Source: Gordonia polyisoprenivorans NBRC 16320 = JCM 10675 (lineage in GTDB: Bacteria; Actinomycetota; Actinomycetes; Mycobacteriales; Mycobacteriaceae). Taken from it: 64,000 bases of DNA. A program made the position numbers and the translations under genes. Positions 59,934 through 64,000 of this stretch are shown in pieces (the stretch's first letter is position 1; each line of letters opens with the position of its first letter). Where the stretch lies: the NCBI RefSeq assembly GCF_000241325.1, contig NZ_BAEI01000094.1:1-64000 (forward strand), in the 5' to 3' direction. Under the pieces are notes generated by a model. It had not been told where the DNA came from. It was given only the letters and a program-made list of their open reading frames with translations, and made no database searches.

Positions 59934-61325
59934 CTAACCCATGACGCGCCGCAGGATTCGCCTCATCCCCGGGCTGTAGGGCGGATAGGCGAATGACGGA
60001 TCCGGTCGAGCCGGCTTGCGCAGCACCGCTTTGTGATGGCTGAACGTGTCGAAACCGAACTTTCCGTGGTATCGACCGAGCCCCGATTCTCCGACGCCAC
60101 CGAACGGCAGCTCGGGAACAAGGAGCTGATAGAGAAGGTGATTGACGCCGACCGCGCCGGACGAGGTCTTACCGACGACGAGGTCCTCGGTGCGTCGAGA
60201 ATTGGTGAAGAGGTAGAGCGCCAGAGGTTTCGGCCGCGCATTGATGAACTCGACCGCGTCGGCGACGCTGGGCACCGAGATCAGCGGGAGGATGGGGCCG
60301 AAGATCTCCTCGGTCATCAGCTCCGAGGTCGGGTCGGGATCGGTGATCAGCGCCGGCGTGATCGTCAGCCGATCGATGTCGGTGTCGCCGCCGTACTGTT
60401 CACCGCCGTGCGAGCCCAGCACCTCCGAGAGCCGATCGAATTGACGGCGGTTCACGATGTGGGTCGAGTCGTTGGCCGCGTGGGCGGGCAACTCGGCGAG
60501 GAGTCGTTCGACGAGAGCGGGCCGAACGGAGTCCTCGACGAGGACATAGTCGGGGGCGATGCAGGTCTGGCCCGCGTTGATCGACTTCGCCCAGGCGATG
60601 CGTCGCGCGGCGACCTCGATATCGGCATCCGCGGTCACGATGACCGGGCTCTTGCCACCGAGCTCGAGGGTCACCGGTGTGAGATGGCGTGCACTGGCCT
60701 CCATCACTGCCTTGCCCACAGTGGTGGACCCGGTGAAAAAGGTGTGATCAAACCGCAATTCAAGCAGCGCGCGGTTGATCTTGCCGTCACCCAGCACGAC
60801 GCGCACCGCGTCCGGGTCGACGTACTTCGGCAACTTCTCGGCGATCATCCGCGCGGTGGCACCGGCGACGTCGGAGGGCTTGACCACGGCAGCATTGCCG
60901 GCCGCCAGGGCACTGACCAGTGGCTGAATCGTCAACAGCAGCGGGAAATTCCACGTTCCGAGGATGAGTACGACGCCCTTGGGTTCGGCGACGATGCGAG
61001 CCTTCCCTGGGGCGGTCGCGGCACTCACGCGCACCCGCGACGGCTTCATCCAGGTCGCCAACTTCGTGAGGGTGTGCCGGATCTCGTGGCGCACCGGGCC
61101 GATGTCGGCCATGAACGAGGCCATGGCCCCGCGGCCGAGATCGGCACTGATCGCGTCGGCGATCTCGTCCTCGCACTCGTCGATGAAGCGCAGCAAACCC
61201 TCGAGTTGCGCCACCCGCCACGAATACGAGCGGGTGCGGCCGGTGCCGAAGGCCGACCGCGCGCGGTCCACCTCGTCGGCCACATCGGCGGGACGGGTCG
61301 TCCCCCGCAACTCGGTAACGCTCAT
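59934..61325 (-). CDS. Class 3 (fatty/aromatic) aldehyde dehydrogenase
   Basis: ALDH of 463 residues, shorter than class 1/2 enzymes as expected for class 3. It has LGTWNFPLLLTIQPL, ELGGKSPVIV with the catalytic Glu, and NAGQTCIAPDYVL with the nucleophilic Cys. The C-terminus FGGVGESGLGRYHGKFGFDTFSH is characteristic. Class 3 enzymes oxidise long-chain or aromatic aldehydes. It heads the mce operon and is divergent from the enoyl-CoA hydratase, suggesting that the imported compound yields such an aldehyde. Confidence 0.9.
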   Translation of the reverse strand: MSVTELRGTTRPADVADEVDRARSAFGTGRTRSYSWRVAQLEGLLRFIDECEDEIADAISADLGRGAMASFMADIGPVRHEIRHTLTKLATWMKPSRVRVSAATAPGKARIVAEPKGVVLILGTWNFPLLLTIQPLVSALAAGNAAVVKPSDVAGATARMIAEKLPKYVDPDAVRVVLGDGKINRALLELRFDHTFFTGSTTVGKAVMEASARHLTPVTLELGGKSPVIVTADADIEVAARRIAWAKSINAGQTCIAPDYVLVEDSVRPALVERLLAELPAHAANDSTHIVNRRQFDRLSEVLGSHGGEQYGGDTDIDRLTITPALITDPDPTSELMTEEIFGPILPLISVPSVADAVEFINARPKPLALYLFTNSRRTEDLVVGKTSSGAVGVNHLLYQLLVPELPFGGVGESGLGRYHGKFGFDTFSHHKAVLRKPARPDPSFAYPPYSPGMRRILRRVMG

Positions 61326-61648
61326 CTGATCTCACCCCAGACGGATCGAGCGGTGGGCCTCAACGGACGGCCACACCGGGTCGTGCTTTGTTTGGACAGC
61401 GCGAGCATACAATGTGTTCATACGTGACGTCAATCACTTGTCAATGGTGCTGTCGTGCACCCGACACTGCCGTCTCCCACCATGAGCGGGGCTGTGGCAT
61501 TGTGATGTGGAACACGAAACGAACGACATGACGTTAACAGACACGAGACGTTTCGTGTCAAGTGTCATCAGCTAAGTTTTCACTCTGCTGCAGGTCCACC
61601 GCTTGTGAACACCTTGTCTGGACAGAAAGTTCTCGCTACTGTGCACAG
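61326..61648. other. 323-bp divergent promoter region (ALDH-mce and enoyl-CoA hydratase)
   Basis: Between divergent genes. Contains the near-palindrome GTGACGTCAATCAC (61424-61437) on the ALDH side and the palindrome at 61540-61559 on the hydratase side. No gene-like frame with homology was seen. It is the best place for binding of the double-TetR regulator. Confidence 0.55.
61540..61559. promoter_or_regulatory. Palindrome GACACGA-N6-TCGTGTC, probable TetR-type operator
   Basis: Nine of ten base pairs are symmetric. It lies 90 bp upstream of the enoyl-CoA hydratase start. A partial copy (AACACGAAACGAACG, 61511-61525) is just upstream. The closest regulator gene is the double-domain TetR at 62504. 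Confidence 0.6.
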
Positions 61649-62464
61649 GTGACCGATTGGGAGAAGATCCGCAGTTCGCAGGTAATCGAGGTCCATCGCA
61701 GAGGATCGGCGACGCGCGTGACACTGGCGCGACCGCAGGCTCTCAACGCCTTCGACACCTTGCTGCAGTCCGAACTCCGGAACACACTCGACGAGCTCAC
61801 GGCCGATGATTCCGTGCGCTGCGTGGTCCTCACCGGGGCGGGCCGCGCCTTCTCCTCGGGAGCCGATCTGACGCTCGACGACCTCGGTCCGCAGACCCGG
61901 CTGGCTCCGCGTACCGAGGAGGAGCTGCGGATGCGCTACAACCCGACGATCCGTGCGATCCGCACCATGCCCAAGCCGGTGATCGCTGCGGTCAACGGCA
62001 CCGCCGCAGGAGTGGGGTGTGCGCTCGCCCTTGCCTGTGATCACGTGGTGGCCGTCCGGTCGGCGAGCTTCGTCCTGGCCTTCTCCCGGGTGGGGCTGAC
62101 GCTCGACGCGGGCACCTCGGCGTTGCTCGGTGCGCGTGTCGGATTCGGCCGTGCCACCCGGATGGCCATGTTGGCAGAGCCGGTGGACGCCGACACCGCG
62201 CTGTCGTGGGGGATGATCGACGCCGTGGTCGCCGACGACGCGCTTGCCGCTCGGGTCGATGAGGTCGCCGAGCATTTCGCCACCGGCCCCACCCGCTCCT
62301 ACGCCGCCACCAAACGCAGCCTCAACGCCGCACTGCTCCCCCATCTCGACGAGGCCTTCGAAGCCGAGATCGCCGGGCAGACCGAGCTGGTCGACTCCAC
62401 GGACTTCCGCACCGGGGTGGACGCCTTCATGAATCGGCGCACACCGCAATTCATTGGTCGCTGA
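61649..62464 (+). CDS. Enoyl-CoA hydratase/isomerase
   Basis: Crotonase-family enzyme of 271 residues. Oxyanion motifs GRAFSSGADLTLDDL and GTAAGVGCALALACD are clear. The catalytic Glu positions are partly replaced (FSRVGLTLDAGTS), suggesting an isomerase or PaaG-like activity. GTG at 61649 is chosen because homology starts at VIEVHRRGSATRVTLARPQ; upstream residues lack support. It converges on the double-TetR gene. Confidence 0.86.
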   Translation: MTDWEKIRSSQVIEVHRRGSATRVTLARPQALNAFDTLLQSELRNTLDELTADDSVRCVVLTGAGRAFSSGADLTLDDLGPQTRLAPRTEEELRMRYNPTIRAIRTMPKPVIAAVNGTAAGVGCALALACDHVVAVRSASFVLAFSRVGLTLDAGTSALLGARVGFGRATRMAMLAEPVDADTALSWGMIDAVVADDALAARVDEVAEHFATGPTRSYAATKRSLNAALLPHLDEAFEAEIAGQTELVDSTDFRTGVDAFMNRRTPQFIGR

Positions 62465-62503
62465 ACAGAATTCGGCGCGGACCCGCGCGTGGGGCGGGTG
62501 GCG

Positions 62504-63802
62504 TCAGCGGCGTCCGTAGACGGCTGCGTACAGGAATCGACCGACCATCTCGGTGACCGCAGCCAGATCGGCGAGGTGCTCCTCGCCGGCGAGGGCACCG
62601 GCCACGGCTCGTTCGATGGTCCAGAGGATGACCACCGCATACGCCGGCACGGGCGGCCCCGCAGGTGCGAGTCCGGCAGCACGATCGGAGTCGATGATCG
62701 ACTCCAGGGTCGTTTCCATGGCGTTCATCGCCGCGAGATACTCCGCGCGCAGTTCCGGCAGACGCGGCCACGCGTGGACCGCGTTGCGGATCACCGGACC
62801 GGCGAAACCCTCCAGATTGAGCCACTCACCGACCTGGGCCAACAGCCTCTCCGGCTCGTCTCGATCGATGTCGGCCAGCCCGCGTAGGCCCGCCACGATG
62901 TCGGCCGCTGCCTCGCGGAACAACACCACGAAGGCGTCTTCCTTGCTACGGAAGTAGAAGTAGAACGATGCGCGCGAGATGCCGGACTTCTCCAGGATCT
63001 TGGCCACGCTGACATCGGCGAGGCTTTCCTCGACGAGGAGCTCGCGCATCGCCTGCAGAATCGCCGTCGCGGTTTCTCCCTCGACGACGGGTGCGGTGAT
63101 CTCGGGCATCGGTGATCGTTCGAGATCGGTTGCTGCAGATGAACTCTTGTCGGATACAGCCTCGTGACGTCCACCGAAGATCGCCGCCTCGTTGACCGCA
63201 CGCAGCGGTGCCACCACGTCGTCGACCGTGGCCAGCCGCGGATCGAGCCCCCGCGAGCTGACGTAGAACACGCGCTCGGCCGCACCGACGAGCATGGTGG
63301 CGATCATGTCCGGCGGCGAGCCCGCCGGAGCTTGGCCCGAATCCCGCTCGTAGACAACCTGTTCGGTGATCGCATCGACGAAGCGTGCATACATGCGCTG
63401 CCACGCCGCGGCCACTGCCGGTTCGCTGTGCATGTGCTCGATCACCGAGCAGATGACTGCGCCGTGCGCAGACCACATCTCGAGCGTGCTCTCCAGACTC
63501 GTGCCCATCCGCTGAGCGCGGGCCTTACCCGGAGTCGTGGACCACGGCGCGTCCTGGCCGTACGAATCGTCGAAGACCCGCCCGAGCAATGCCACGAGGA
63601 CGTCGTACTTGTTGGCGAAATAGTGGTAGAAATTCGCCCGGGACAGTCCGGCCGCGCGCAGGATCTGCGCCACCGTGAGTTTCTGGAGCGACGTGTCACG
63701 CAGCAGTTCTTCCGTCGCGGCGAACACGGCCAGTTCGGCGGACGAGGTGCCGTCGAACTCGCGGGGTCGGCGCCGCACGAAAGAGCCCTGGGTCATGACC
63801 AT
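62504..63802 (-). CDS. Double TetR-domain regulator, Mce3R-like
   Basis: Single polypeptide of 432 residues with two complete TetR units. The first HTH is LTVAQILRAAGLSRANFYHY (about 43-62), the second VSVAKILEKSGISRASFYFY (about 265-285), each followed by its own ligand domain. This rare arrangement is that of Mce3R (Rv1963c, about 406 residues), which represses a mce operon and lipid genes in M. tuberculosis. Here it is 2.5 kb from the mce operon head and next to a palindrome-bearing divergent promoter. Start ATG 63802 or 63796. Orthology to Mce3R is inferred from architecture. Confidence 0.85.
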   Translation of the reverse strand: MVMTQGSFVRRRPREFDGTSSAELAVFAATEELLRDTSLQKLTVAQILRAAGLSRANFYHYFANKYDVLVALLGRVFDDSYGQDAPWSTTPGKARAQRMGTSLESTLEMWSAHGAVICSVIEHMHSEPAVAAAWQRMYARFVDAITEQVVYERDSGQAPAGSPPDMIATMLVGAAERVFYVSSRGLDPRLATVDDVVAPLRAVNEAAIFGGRHEAVSDKSSSAATDLERSPMPEITAPVVEGETATAILQAMRELLVEESLADVSVAKILEKSGISRASFYFYFRSKEDAFVVLFREAAADIVAGLRGLADIDRDEPERLLAQVGEWLNLEGFAGPVIRNAVHAWPRLPELRAEYLAAMNAMETTLESIIDSDRAAGLAPAGPPVPAYAVVILWTIERAVAGALAGEEHLADLAAVTEMVGRFLYAAVYGRR

Positions 63803-63811
63803 GACTTTACA

Positions 63812-64000
63812 TTATGTCCGGACACGTAGTATTGACGCTTCTGCGCCGGATTCTTCCGCCTTGGGCACTTCCCGGCGCCTACCGATTCCGCCGAGAAGCG
63901 CGGCGTCGAACTCGTCGGGGCATTCGAGCATCGGATAGTGCCCACAATCGAGTTCCACCAGCGTCGAGGCGAGGCGATCACGCACCCATCGCGCGCCGCG
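63812..64000 (-). CDS. Alpha/beta hydrolase, C-terminal end only (cut by window edge)
   Basis: The last 62 codons of a gene whose start lies beyond the window. The frame reads STLVELDCGHYPMLECPDEFDAALL, where GHYPML carries the catalytic His of an alpha/beta hydrolase and the rest is a typical C-terminal helix. It ends with TAA at 63812, only 9 nt before the double-TetR start, so the two may be co-transcribed. Confidence 0.7.
   Translation of the reverse strand, partial: RGARWVRDRLASTLVELDCGHYPMLECPDEFDAALLGGIGRRREVPKAEESGAEASILRVRT

Noticed and set aside
63815..63824. Perfect palindrome TGTCCGGACA upstream of the double TetR
   Set aside because: It falls inside the C-terminal codons of the partial hydrolase gene. 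Short GC-rich palindromes are common, so I did not call it an operator.
63793..63981. Alternative 62-codon minus-strand frame at the window end
   Set aside because: Shows no homology, while another frame of the same strand encodes a clear alpha/beta hydrolase C-terminus.

Overview
The window looks like chromosomal DNA of a high-GC actinobacterium of the order Mycobacteriales (Gordonia/Rhodococcus type). The evidence is a complete yrbE-mce operon, an MMPL lipid transporter, F420-type oxidoreductases, a mycofactocin-type SDR, a cyclopropane-fatty-acid-type methyltransferase and TetR-rich lipid-catabolic clusters. The genus is inferred from gene content only. No rRNA, tRNA, CRISPR array or transposase gene was recognised.

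Region 1 (1-11.5 kb): a SatP-type acetate/succinate transporter whose gene lies entirely antisense to the open 3' extension of a MarR-MFS efflux pair; a mercuric-reductase-like flavoprotein; a Tat-exported phospholipase C; a DEAD-box helicase (RhlE type) with a strong 5' hairpin; and a TetR-MMPL operon with a near-perfect double palindrome in front of it.

Region 2 (11.4-21 kb): an exported TNT-domain (NAD+ glycohydrolase-like) protein followed by a probable immunity gene; ABM monooxygenase; aldehyde dehydrogenase; CFA synthase; monoacylglycerol-lipase-like hydrolase; a WYL regulator separated from its likely target by a DUF433/DUF5615 toxin-antitoxin module. That module is flanked by 66-bp direct repeats and its toxin gene looks truncated. 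Two F420/flavin oxidoreductases follow.

Region 3 (21-26 kb): an acetoacetyl-CoA synthetase gene with a frameshift, converging on a histidine kinase/OmpR-type response regulator pair. In front of it are four CTCAAC hexamers spaced exactly 11 bp apart.

Region 4 (26-50 kb): a catabolic supercluster. It has two tandem TetR paralogues, two acyl-CoA synthetases, two Rieske oxygenases, a P450 with its 3Fe-4S ferredoxin and an SDR, two aldehyde dehydrogenases, enoyl-CoA hydratase, TetR, a PDR-type reductase, a thiolase-like/DUF35 pair resembling steroid side-chain aldolases, an NTF2-like protein, thioesterase, class III CoA-transferase, two alpha/beta hydrolases and a mycofactocin-type SDR. Seven promoter regions in it carry variants of one palindrome (CTAA-N5-TTAG), which suggests a single regulon. 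I infer oxygenation, CoA activation and side-chain shortening of a hydrophobic cyclic compound (terpenoid, steroid or aromatic). The substrate cannot be named from sequence.

Region 5 (50-64 kb): on the minus strand, a class 3 aldehyde dehydrogenase, yrbEA, yrbEB, mceA-F, one Mce-associated protein and, unusually, a dedicated Mkl/MlaF-type ATPase at the end. Divergent from it is an enoyl-CoA hydratase. Next comes a double-domain TetR regulator like Mce3R, then the 3' end of another hydrolase at the window edge. The Mce system probably imports the lipid that neighbouring genes degrade.
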